A stretch of 64,000 nucleotides of DNA from Gracilaria gracilis (lineage: Eukaryota > Rhodophyta > Florideophyceae > Gracilariales > Gracilariaceae), in NCBI GenBank assembly GCA_030374805.1, contig JARGSG010000083.1, positions 124,001-188,000 on the forward strand, read 5' to 3'. Position 1 is the first letter of the stretch. Every line of letters begins with the position of its first letter. The translations under genes and the position numbers were made by a program. This document shows, one piece after another, positions 9,992 through 19,170 of the stretch. The notes under the pieces are model-generated. The model saw nothing but the letters and a program-made list of their open reading frames with translations. It made no database searches and was not told the DNA's origin.

Positions 9992-12900
9992 ATGTTGTCT
10001 TTTCGAAATGCCTCTGACCCTAGCGTTCGTTTTCCACCTGAAGACCCCCTTGAATCTATGGTAGTCGCCTACCTTGACCCTCGGGATGACGACTCCGAAG
10101 CAGATCGAACAAATTCAAAGCTAACGGCCGGAGAAAAAAGAAAGATATTGACTATGGTTCGAAAGGTTTCTTGTTTTCTCAAAAAGGTGGCAACAAAGAC
10201 CGATATTACGTTCGATCGAAAAGACCAAGCCGGCTTCCGCGAGCTCAAAGGTCTTTGGGTTTATCTTATTTGTGACCAAATGAATTCCACTATTGACGAA
10301 GAAAACGTTCTGGCAAAGAACTTTATTGATTGCTGTGAACCAAAATCTTGGTTTTCTAATGAACTTTTCACTGCAGGTTTATTCGAATTGGAACCCAAAT
10401 GCGGCATCGTTTTCATACCAATCGACACTGGTTGTTCATTTTATGGTCTTTCAAAGGTATTCAAGAACCAATCACCCGAAGAGCAGACAGAATCATTGGA
10501 AAACTACTGTGGTGCATTTACAGAGAAGGTCTATCGCAGTTCAACAGATATACACACAATTATGATACCAGTAAATATTTCTAATGTTCACTGGGCTGTG
10601 TTTTTGGCACGAAGAGAAAATGGAAAGCAATGGAACATGTACTGGGGAGACAGTACACGCATGGATTTTCCCACAGAGTTACGAGAGCTTCTAATAAGGT
10701 TTATTGATTAGGCTCTGAATGAAAAGAAGGAATGGAAATTCCCAACAGAAAACTATATGCTGGATGTCTTAGGCTCTAAGATGCAGAACGATTCTTTCAG
10801 CTGTGGTGCCTATCTGTTGTCCATGAGTACCCATTTTTGTGAGACTCGAGGAACCATTCCACGCATGAACTTTACTCCAGGACACCCCCCTTGTCTCACG
10901 GAAAAGTACCGCTGGGCTTGTGCTAAGGCCCGTATTTGCATGGTAATGTCCATCTCGCATGTTCTGCCGATGAACAATGCGTTCACTATAGACCACATGC
11001 AGCGCAGTCGACGTGCTAAAATATATTTTGCTCGCCATACAAAAGAAGCGGAGGAAGGTGAGAGGCGCGGCGTGAAGGAAACAGGTTTTCAAGGCAAGCC
11101 AGGACGGTCTGATGGCGGTGTTCCTGGGGACAAGGACAAGGATTTAGGTTTCTCTGTGAAAGAAGGAGCTGGGAGCGAGCGGCGACTTGTGATGGATCTC
11201 CCCGGGTATGTTCGCGACCTTGTCGCTTCCGAAGGATACCAATTTGGCGTGCAATTCTGCAAACCAGTTACCCGCTCCCGAGAATATGGTCTTAATGTTC
11301 GTCTGCTTTGTTTGAAATACAAACAAAAACCGCCGGGATGTGGTTGCAAGGCAGCTTCCATGGCCAAGGCTCTGCGTAATGGCAAAGGATGGCTCTTGTC
11401 CGGGTGTGACATTCACAACCATGAGCGCCTTGATATGGATTGGCGTGGTGGGAATTCTAAACGCTGGGAGGCAGTGAGGGCGACTATACAGAAGAACTGT
11501 CCATCCACCCTCCGCATTTCTTTTATCCACTTAACTCCATCGAATGGGAAGGAGAGCCAGCTCCATCACCGTGATTCCGACGAAGAAGACTTCATGTCGA
11601 CGACCGTCCCGCGCCTTCCTCGTTCGCTCAACTGGTTGCATAATGCAATGGGAAGCCATAGAGACGGAGAGTATATGCGGACCCAGGACGATGTCGGCCG
11701 TGGTATTGGTATTCGCGAAGTGATCAGCATAGAAGACGATGGTAGTGATGGCTCTCCCACCACAGGGGAAGCAGGTCGTCGTCCAAAGAGGTGTGATGAA
11801 GCCCTGGATCCTCCAATTCCATTACTTAAAACTCCGTCTGAGGATAGTTCTGTTATTGATATAACGGCTATGGTTAAGGCGAAAGTTAATGCGGAACGTC
11901 GAAAGGTAAGTTGGATCCTCCCATATCCTGTTTAGAGGTGTGACATAGCTCTAAAAAATATTTTACAGCCCAAATCCGCCTCCGTGGTGCACGTTTCCCA
12001 TGTTCGTACTGTTGAAACTATCGAAAAGTCAACTGAGGATCCTCCACACACTTCCGTCGTTTTGGAAGACCGCCCGCGAGCAACTCTCGGGAAGACAGAA
12101 TCAGAAGGCTCTGTAGCGGGTGTAGGACAGAAGGAAGCGAAGGCGAAAGAAGGATCTTTCCGCTCAGGACAGGGCGTAATGCAGACAGGAGTAGAGGAGA
12201 AAGGAAGAGCATACGGTTCAGTAGGAGATGTAGGCCTCACCTCTCTCGATGGCGATAGAGGTTCTCACCGTTCGGAAGGGGGCAACGAAGGGGTGGAGCA
12301 CAGCGGATTGGATGAGAGCTCAGGATCTGTGGAAGAGCTTCCACCAGAAGAAATGGTACGCAGGGGTTTCGTTGCCTATCTTGAGCAGTTGGAACCAACT
12401 GGAGCGCATGAAGTACTGCAACACCTACAATATATTGGAGACTATTTCGGTTTTAAGCTCTCCATCCGTGACTCCAAGTACGGCCTCGAACCCGATGGGA
12501 GAAGGGTCCTCCTACGAGGTTATCTGAAGTGCATCCGCAAATACGATAAGCAATGTCCATGCGCATACAGCTTCAAGGTCAGACGTGTTCATGTTTCCCA
12601 AACAGGTCCTCAACACTATGCATTCTACCCAGACTTCTCAAAGGCTCATCATAACCATGCTGTGGACAATTCGCTACACCGGAAGCTGTCGCCGGACATG
12701 GAACGAGAAGCTCATCACCTACACAGCAAGCTACACCTGCAATATGACGTTGTGTCGAAGCTTATAGAGGACAAATACAACGTTGCGGTGAACAGACCTT
12801 TATTTCGAAAGCGCCTCAAGTACATGCAAGAAGCTCGCTTCCCGAGGGAGACAGAATGTCTGAGATTGTACCAAAATCTTATTGACCTACAATCGAAAAA

Positions 12901-15049
12901 CCCCAAAAACAAAGTGTACTGTCGAACAGGGGACGATAAAGGCCTACAGTTTGTTGCCTGGAGCCTGGATAGTTGGTCGTCAGACTACGAACGTTTTGTG
13001 ATTGTACCGGGGGTGTCTATTGACTGCAAAGCAATTGCAAACCGCTTCAGTCTACTCCTTATCAGCATAAATGGAAGAGATAACCACGGCCATCTGACAA
13101 CTTTCTTTATGGGATATATTGGGGACGAAACCTCAGAAAGCTTCGCTTGGGTGTTGCAGCGGTTTAAGGAGTGTATGAACATTACCCCGAGCTCCGTCGC
13201 AGTGGACCAGTGCATGGCACTCATAAACGCAATTGAAGAAGTGATGCCGTTGTCGCATATCGTCATAGATGATTTGCACCTCAATCAGAACCAAGACCCC
13301 AACGTAGAGCGATGGTGCAAGTCAGTCGGAAGGAGTGGGTTGGCCAATAGAATGCGGAGTGATTTGTATGAACTACGCAAGTCGAAGAGTGTCCAAGTGT
13401 TTGAATCAAAGAGGTTGCAACTGGAACAAACATACTTTCATGCTGAGACGCAGGAGTTGCCGAGGTGGTACAAGTTTCTTTATCGTCAGAGACCTGATAT
13501 GCTTGTCAGATGCTTCAAAGACATACATGTCCCACACCGCATCTTCTTTCAAGGTTCTGGGTATTGTGAGTCTTCACACGCGAGGTACCGGAGCTTCGTT
13601 CTCAATCGAAATGTCCCTTTCTCGGAGGTCCCGCTGGCGATGGTGCAAATGACCAGTAGATTGAAGTTGGAGCGACAACACAGGGCCTCAATGCGAGACA
13701 CGGCGATGCGGAACAAGCTCCTGCATTCCGAACTTCCCCTCTCAACAACCTCCGCCACGTACATTGTACAATCCTTCACATCCTATAGCGTAACCAAGTT
13801 CCTGGAGCTAAGCGTGCGCTTTTCTGCACACTTCAAAGTAATTGATGCCGTACTGATAACAGCACAAGATGCGGCTTTTAACTTCGAAATCGGTGTACAG
13901 GATCTTCATGTCTCAGTTGAAAATCAGGTAGTACAATTCACCATGACTAAGTTCTTCAACCAAACGGGTGACATTCCCGAACATGGACACGAAGCAACCA
14001 CGTTTCGTATATAAATCCACACCCCAACCAATAACCCTGAAGACGTGAACGGGAGCTGCACATGTGGGGACATGACGGCATTTGGAATACCATGCGCCCA
14101 CCTCACGCGTCTCTTCGTCGTTTATAACGATGTGCTAGAACGATGGCCTAACGTTCGCAACGCCTTCACAACACGTTTTAGAATCCAGCGCTTTTGGCAC
14201 CCATATTGGCGCAGGGACCAAACACATTGGTCCATATCGGATATTCTCATCCTACGACAAGAGATGGGGGTTATGGGGGTAGCGAATGGTCAGGGAGGTG
14301 GAGAAAACGAACAAGTAATGCCACAGGAAGGAGGGGTATCAAACGTACACGGAGAAACCCGAGAAATGCCTTCCACTCACGCCACAACCCCTGTCACGAA
14401 TGAAAACAGGAATTCAACAGCGCAGAACATTGCCATACAGCTGCAGAGTCGACGAAATGCGGAGACAGCTTCTCATGTACGGTATTCGGACTGCAAATCA
14501 CTTTGTGACCAGCTTCATAGAGTTGCGGAGAGCTACGGCAGGGTTGCGGTAGAAAGCCTGAAAGAATACCTGAAAGAAGGGTTAAGGCAATTGAACGCAG
14601 GGAACTACCCTTCTCGACCAAACCAATCTCTGCCTTCACCAGTAACCGTACCGGATCTTCCCACATCAGTAGATGTACAGGACGTAAACGCGGTCGAAAT
14701 TCGAAATCCAAACGCGGGGATAGCCCGAACGCATAAGAAGAGAAAGCGATCATTCCAAGAGCGAGGTTCGAGAACGAAGCGCCGGAGGTTGAATAACAAT
14801 AATGCGCAAACTTCGGGCCAGCCAACGCAGGGGACCCAAAGAACGCAAAGCCATATTGGGACTGGGAGGCCGGCAGGACACCAAGCCGGAGTTTTGCCTG
14901 TCCCAAACCTACATACATCTCAACAACTGCCGGTATCACTCCCTCTGACTTCCTCGCAAACTAATTCGCCCACCGATGCCATTGCAGCAGCGCTTGCAAT
15001 AGTTGACCATCCTGACAACCATTACAACGGAATGAACAACAGTAGTTAG
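9992..15049 (+). pseudogene. Ulp1-like protease fused to FAR1/MULE transposase (two in-frame stops)
   Basis: One reading frame runs from the ATG at 9992 to 15049 with a 63-bp in-frame intron (11906-11968, GTAAGT...TTTTACAG) and in-frame stops at 10709-10711 and 14012-14014, about 1,660 codons in all. Codons 190-275 look like a C48 (Ulp1/SENP) protease: His200 (VHWAVF), Asp220 (WGDS), Gln265 and Cys271 (MQNDSFSCG). The H-20-D-45-Q-6-C spacing fits the family. Next comes a hydrophilic region, a Cys/His FAR1-like segment (GYLKCIRKYDKQCPC ... HHNH, about 12515-12660) and the MULE DDE domain with Asp near 13022 (SIDCKA), Asp near 13204 (AVDQ) and Glu near 13570 (CESSHARYR). A SWIM zinc finger (CTCG ... 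PCAH) lies near 14057-14100 and a basic nuclear-signal-like patch near 14730-14800. The first stop splits the protease triad, so this copy's protease would be inactive. Confidence 0.85.
11906..11968 (+). other. 63-bp intron in the MULE-A gene
   Basis: It begins GTAAGT and ends TTTTACAG, has an A-rich region (CTAAAAAAT) before the acceptor, lies in phase 0, and contains an in-frame stop that splicing would remove. The same frame is used on both sides. Confidence 0.7.
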
Positions 15050-15183
15050 TTACTTATAGTGATTTTCTTCGTACACTTAAGATGTACACTCACAAAGCTT
15101 CGTAATAATTTTCATGCTATGCAGATAGACGACGTTTAAGAAAAGGAGGTTCCACAAATGATGTATATGAATACGAGTGCCCA

Positions 15184-16060
15184 GGCACAGCAGCGGGGCA
15201 GAGTGGCGAATTAAATAGAAAGGCGAAGCAGAGCGGTAAGGCAGAGCGGTGAGGCATAGCGGTGAGGCAAAGCGGCGAGGCAGAGCGGAGAGGCAGAGCG
15301 GCGAAATAGAGCGGCGAAGTAGAGCGGCGAAGTAGAGCGGCGAAGTAGAGCGGCGAAGTAGAGCGGCGAAGTAGAGCGGCGAAAAACAGCGGCAAAGCAG
15401 AGCGGCGAAGGACAGCAGCGTAGCCGAGCGGCGATGTGAAGTGACGAAGCAAAGCGGCGAAGTACAGCGGCGAAGCAGGGCGACAAATCAGAGCGCGGAA
15501 ACAAAGCGGCAAAGCAGAGCGGCGTGGAACATTAACACGCGTGGCGACGAACAGTAGGGGAACAGCGTGACGAGGAACAGTGGCAAGGCGGCGTCGCAAA
15601 ACACGGCAGCGAAGCAGAGCGGCAAATGAAGTAGAGCGACGAGGCAGAGCGGGGAAGCGGAGCAACGAAGCAGAACAGCGCAGCGGAGCGGCGAAGCAGA
15701 GGCGAAGCAGAGCGACGAAGCAGAGCGGCAAAACAGAGCGGCTAGGCCGAGTGGCGAAACAGAGTGGCGCGGAAGAGCGACGCGGCAGAGCGGCGCGGCA
15801 GAGCGGCGCGGCAGAGCGGCGCGGGAGAGCGGCGAGGCAGGGCGGCGGGGCAGAGCCACAAAACAGAGCGGCTAGACTGAGTGGTAAAACAGAGTGGCGG
15901 GGCAAAGCGGCGAGGCAGAGCGGCGAGGCAGAGCCACGAAGCAGAGTGGCAAAGTAGAGCAACGAAGCATAGTGGGGAATCACAGCGGCACGAAACAGCG
16001 GCAGAGCAGCGTGGCGAGACAAAAGGGCAAGGCGTAGGGGCAGCGCGGTGAGATGGAACA
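15184..16060 (+). repeat. 13-bp minisatellite inside MULE-A
   Basis: About 870 bases consist of variants of GAGCGGCGAAGTA or GAGCGGCGAAGCA in tandem. The cleanest run (about 15295-15390) has consecutive near-identical 13-mers. Because 13 is not a multiple of 3, each frame is reused every 39 bases. As the unit's complement lacks common stops, long antisense open frames (for example 16118-15117) appear without being genes. The array lies between the end of the transposase gene and the right inverted repeat. Confidence 0.9.
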
Positions 16061-16195
16061 AATGCAAGCGCCGAGTCAGTGTGGCAAAACCAAGCTTGAG
16101 GACTGAATGGCGAGACAATTTGCGTAGCGTAGATTAATGCACTGGCACGGCATCTGAAATTTTCAAAAGCGCACGGCGACAAAAAGTTTGAAAAT

Positions 16196-16459
16196 CGCGC
16201 GCATTTCTATTGCGGAATCTATTTCGGTTTTGTAGTTAAGCAAGTGTCACACAATTGTGACACAGGTGTGATGAAGGCTTTACCAATAGGGAGGCTTGCT
16301 AGGGAAGATCTGGCGACTTGGCCATTCAGGAGTGGTAGGGAGGTTCTTCGGAGACGTGACGATGAGAAGGGAGGTTCTCCTGGATTTTGTTACATAAAAA
16401 AGGAGGTTCTGGGGGGAGAAAAATGACAGCCCTCACAGTGCGTCAATTCTCCTCCTCCC
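16196..16459 (-). repeat. Right terminal inverted repeat of MULE-A
   Basis: It is the reverse complement of 9600-9863 with only a handful of differences, and carries the same AGAACCTCC series in mirror orientation (AGGAGGTTCT, GGGAGGTTCT). It ends CTCCTCCTCCC followed by the second copy of the target duplication. Confidence 0.92.
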
Positions 16460-16858
16460 CACAGTCTTGGAGTTGACTGACCGCAAATCGACGGTGAATC
16501 TCAGTTTGTCTGATCTAGGTTTGGGGACTGCCAATGCTGGGCTTGCCCACTTCGCTGTCGGGTTTCAATACATGGCGCCAATTTTCTCTAGTTGGTTTAC
16601 GGTATGGCTGATGAAGACTCACCGATTTTCCGCGTATCGTCGCTGAGGGCACCGGCTTGGTTTCTCCCCTTGGCGCAGTTGGATTTGCGATGGCGGAAAG
16701 TTAGCGGGCGGATCTTTTCCGAGTTTAATACGGAATATAGAACGGTACTTCTTCAGTACGTCCTTGAGTTTATCCACTCCGGTATCCGTCATTCCATTCT
16801 CAGCAGCATTTAAAGCCAATGCACTGAGTGCTTCGTCGATATGACGTGGTTCATCCAT
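16460..16858 (-). pseudogene. Gypsy-B reverse transcriptase, 5' part
   Basis: On the minus strand this encodes the RT entry region: an acidic helix, then a segment with LKKYRSIF, a proline-rich link, two in-frame stops (near 16619 and 16570), then WASPALAVPK and the LRFTVDLRSVN motif. It ends at NSKTV, exactly at the MULE duplication, and the next residues are found at 9599 and leftwards. This confirms the MULE insertion point. Confidence 0.85.
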
Positions 16859-16941
16859 TCCAAAACCTGCCGTAAGATGTTCCGGGGTTCGATCGGATCG
16901 TCCTCTGTATCTTGGTATGAGACGCCGCGGTATGGTTCGCT

Positions 16942-17465
16942 TTAGTCCTGGACGCTTACGCGGTTGATGGAATTACGGTGGATTTTCGGTCCGACTTTCT
17001 CGAGATGGTCGTCGAGGTCGAAACCAATTGCTCTCAACAGAGGTCTGCCGAGAATTACTTCATTCATCGCTTGGTCGGTGACAAGGAATTCAATTCCGTG
17101 CAGTAGAATCGGGATCTTAGTCTTTGGGAGAGTGATGGCAATAGACATTGTGATCTTTTGCCTCGCTGTGAATATGATCGGATTCTTCTCCGTGCTCTTC
17201 ACTGCTGTTTCCAGTTTGGTAGTATTCCAGAGGTCTATGACATTCACTGTGTGTTTGGTATTGATCCTTTCCAGAACATCCTTGGAAATGGCACTGAAAT
17301 CCGATCCGTAGTCTCTAATTTCTACTGCTGCCGTGGTCTCTTTGAGAAGAACGTCATAGCGTCCGTCACTATGCTTCACATTTGCGCAGGCAACCGCCTT
17401 AATGCTTTTTTATCTCTTCTTTTCAGCAAAGAACTCATCCAGCAGGCCCTGGCCCTCTTGCTCCT
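16942..17465 (-). pseudogene. Gypsy-B gag end and aspartic protease
   Basis: The protease-like domain spans about 17379-16942. The strand usually holding Asp-Thr-Gly reads IRDYGSDFSAIS, so the second active-site residue is Tyr, and the C-terminal hydrophobic-Gly motif reads VILGRPLLRAIG. Upstream (17465-17410) the frame holds an acidic gag tail (EGQGLLDEFFAEKKR) and a stop near 17412. The sequence is cut at 17465 by the Copia-A LTR. The altered active site suggests decay, although some gypsy lineages vary here. Confidence 0.7.
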
Positions 17466-17798
17466 TGGTACACTGCGACGAAGGCGTACCATCTGGAGCG
17501 AGTGGGGGGAGTGTGCTTTGCGCTATCGTCTCGCACGTGTCCAGCGCAAGCGCTTCTCTCGTTAGCCGCGCTGCTGCCGCCGCTCGCGGGCAGCTCGGGC
17601 GACGGAGAGATCGCGGCGCTGCGCTGGACAGAGACGGAGAGGCCTTAAAAAACGAGAGCCCGCCTGGACCCTCGAAGAGAAGAGAGGCCAGACGGGAGGG
17701 ATCACTTTTGTCCCTGAACTCGCCCGAACAGCGACAGCGTCGACGTCTGTACTCCTCTGCGCACGCGTCTCCCATACTCCATCAAGACTTCCATACCA
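17466..17798 (+). repeat. 5' LTR of Copia-A (333 bp)
   Basis: The LTR runs from TGGTACAC to CATACCA with short inverted ends TGGTA/TACCA. It is essentially identical to 24689-25021. It contains CCTTAAAAAACG (about 17643-17654), which might serve as a TATA-like element. Confidence 0.9.
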
Positions 17799-17800
17799 TA

Positions 17801-17812
17801 GTTATGGGCCCA
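17801..17812 (+). promoter_or_regulatory. Primer-binding site of Copia-A, half-tRNA initiator-Met type
   Basis: Two bases after the LTR the sequence GTTATGGGCCCA is the exact complement of TGGGCCCATAAC, the anticodon arm of plant-type initiator tRNA-Met. Copia elements of Drosophila prime from an internal initiator tRNA-Met fragment in the same way. The tRNA sequence is from general knowledge and was not checked in this genome. Confidence 0.65.
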
Positions 17813-17830
17813 GGATTGCAGACGTCCATC

Positions 17831-19123
17831 ATGTCAAGTTCTCATGACGTTCCTCAGTTTGACTCCGCTAAAGACGCACTACAATGGCGTCGCGATGTCT
17901 CCGAGTGGGTCAACAGGATACGCATTGCCGCTGAACAAGGACCAGATAAGAAATACAAAACGATGTATGCTATACTCGGCCGACTCCTCTTTGAACATGG
18001 ACTTCCGCCTGCACAGAAAAGTATAGTCGAAGAGGCCCAAGCCAAAGGTCGAATTGACTTCCGCCGTGACGACCAAATTAAGGCTGTGCAGGAAATCGTC
18101 GATCTCGTTGCAGTAGACCCACCTATTGCAATGTTGAACCGCCTAATTTCGTCGTTTAACAAGGTATCTTCCTGTCGCCGTAAGAAATCGGAGGACTTGG
18201 CGACCTTTGTTGACCGCTTTCGAGGCCTTGCTTCACAACATCTCATGCATGCAGGTCATGAGTCTTCGACTCATATTGGCGAAGTATTGGCTATTACTCT
18301 CATCAATAATGCAAATCTCCCAGAAAATACGTTGCATAATGCTGTGCTGCAACTTCTCGCACAAGCCCAGTCCAGGGCTGCTCAAGGTCAGGTTTCCATC
18401 GACGGCTCTCTTGTTTCTTTCGCCGTCGTCGACAAAGTAATTGAAGTCTCAGACGCACTGGTGCGTACATTGGAAGACAGAGAGCTACCGGAGACCTAAG
18501 AACCGCTGAAGATGCTTTTCCAGGATTATCGCCGAGATATCAAACAGATATCGGACAGTTTGGCTCTCCAAGTTCCACGTCTTCCTTATCGTAAAAGAGA
18601 CAGCAAGTCGGCGAATATTAAGGCAATTGCAAAACCTTCGACCCCTCGAGTTGTCCTACACCTTGAAGATGCTGTTTCTGTGTTATACTTGCTTTCCTCT
18701 GCAACGAAGCAGGCGTCTGGGGAAGTTTCTCGCACAGATGTCGAATCCATCGTGCAGCAAAGGATTCATAAAGCCCTGCTGTCATACGGAGTTCAGCCTC
18801 ACGGTGAGAGGCCTTCTGGTGAACCAAAAACTTTCGACTCCAATAACAAGAGAGGAAAAAAGAGGAAGCATTCGTCTTCCGGGTGCTCCAACAGAAAAGA
18901 CGACAATGGCCCCGCATCTTCAGCAAAGCCTTCCGTGAAACGTGTTGGGTTTTGCTTCGACTGTGGTTCAAAAACCCACTACAGGAATTCCAAGCAAAGC
19001 CCATATGACGGTGGGGAAACATTTCTGGAAAAGATGGTCCGCCTAGAGAAAGAGAGTTCGCAGAAAAGTAAGTCGAATGATTCTTTTTCTCGCAGAGGCT
19101 CTACAACTTCGAAAGACAGTTAA
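17831..19123 (+). pseudogene. gag: Copia-A gag (one in-frame stop)
   Basis: I take the ATG at 17831 (MSSSHDVPQF) as the start because an earlier in-frame ATG at 17804 lies inside the primer-binding site. The first half is a helical capsid-like region. A TAA at 18497-18499 interrupts the frame, which continues without shift to 19123. The C-terminal part is basic and Ser-rich with a zinc-knuckle remnant near 18951 (CFDCGSKTHYRNSK) in which the last Cys is Lys. Pol follows in the -1 frame. With nearly identical LTRs the stop is either recent or read through. Confidence 0.75.
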
Positions 19124-19170
19124 GTCTGGTTTCAAGGAGTGGAGCCCCGAATTCTCGGGACGACGGAAAA

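Larger units (their letters stand above)
9600..16459 (+). mobile_element. MULE-A: Mutator-like DNA transposon with long inverted repeats
   Basis: The element is bounded by 264-bp terminal inverted repeats (9600-9863 and 16196-16459) beginning GGGAGGAGGAGAATTGACG. The flanks are CACAGTCTC (9591-9599) and CACAGTCTT (16460-16468), a 9-bp target duplication with one mismatch. Nine base pairs is the usual Mutator-superfamily duplication. Inside is one large gene with Ulp1 protease and MULE transposase domains (9992-15049) and a 13-bp-unit minisatellite (about 15184-16060). Excising the element with one duplication copy rejoins the Gypsy-B RT in frame. The internal gene has two in-frame stops, so this copy is probably not autonomous now. 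Confidence 0.93.
7616..17465 (-). mobile_element. Gypsy-B: older minus-strand Ty3/gypsy element, interrupted
   Basis: The element reads right to left: gag end and protease (17465-16942), RT start (16858-16460), a 6.9-kb MULE insertion, RT remainder with RNase H (9599-8543) and integrase (8393-7616). Its 3' end lies left of Gypsy-A, outside the window. Its 5' end is cut by Copia-A at 17466. No LTR is visible. If the MULE and one copy of its 9-bp duplication are removed, the RT frame continues without loss, so the two halves belong to one copy. Its protein sequences differ strongly from Gypsy-A and Gypsy-C, so it represents a separate gypsy lineage. Confidence 0.85.

Noticed and set aside
15184-16060. 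CRISPR-like array
   Set aside because: Units are contiguous 13-mers without unique spacers, in a eukaryotic transposon.
15117-16118. 333-codon antisense ORF over the MULE minisatellite
   Set aside because: It is produced by the 13-bp tandem repeat; all three frames cycle through the same Leu/Arg/Ser/Ala-rich peptides.
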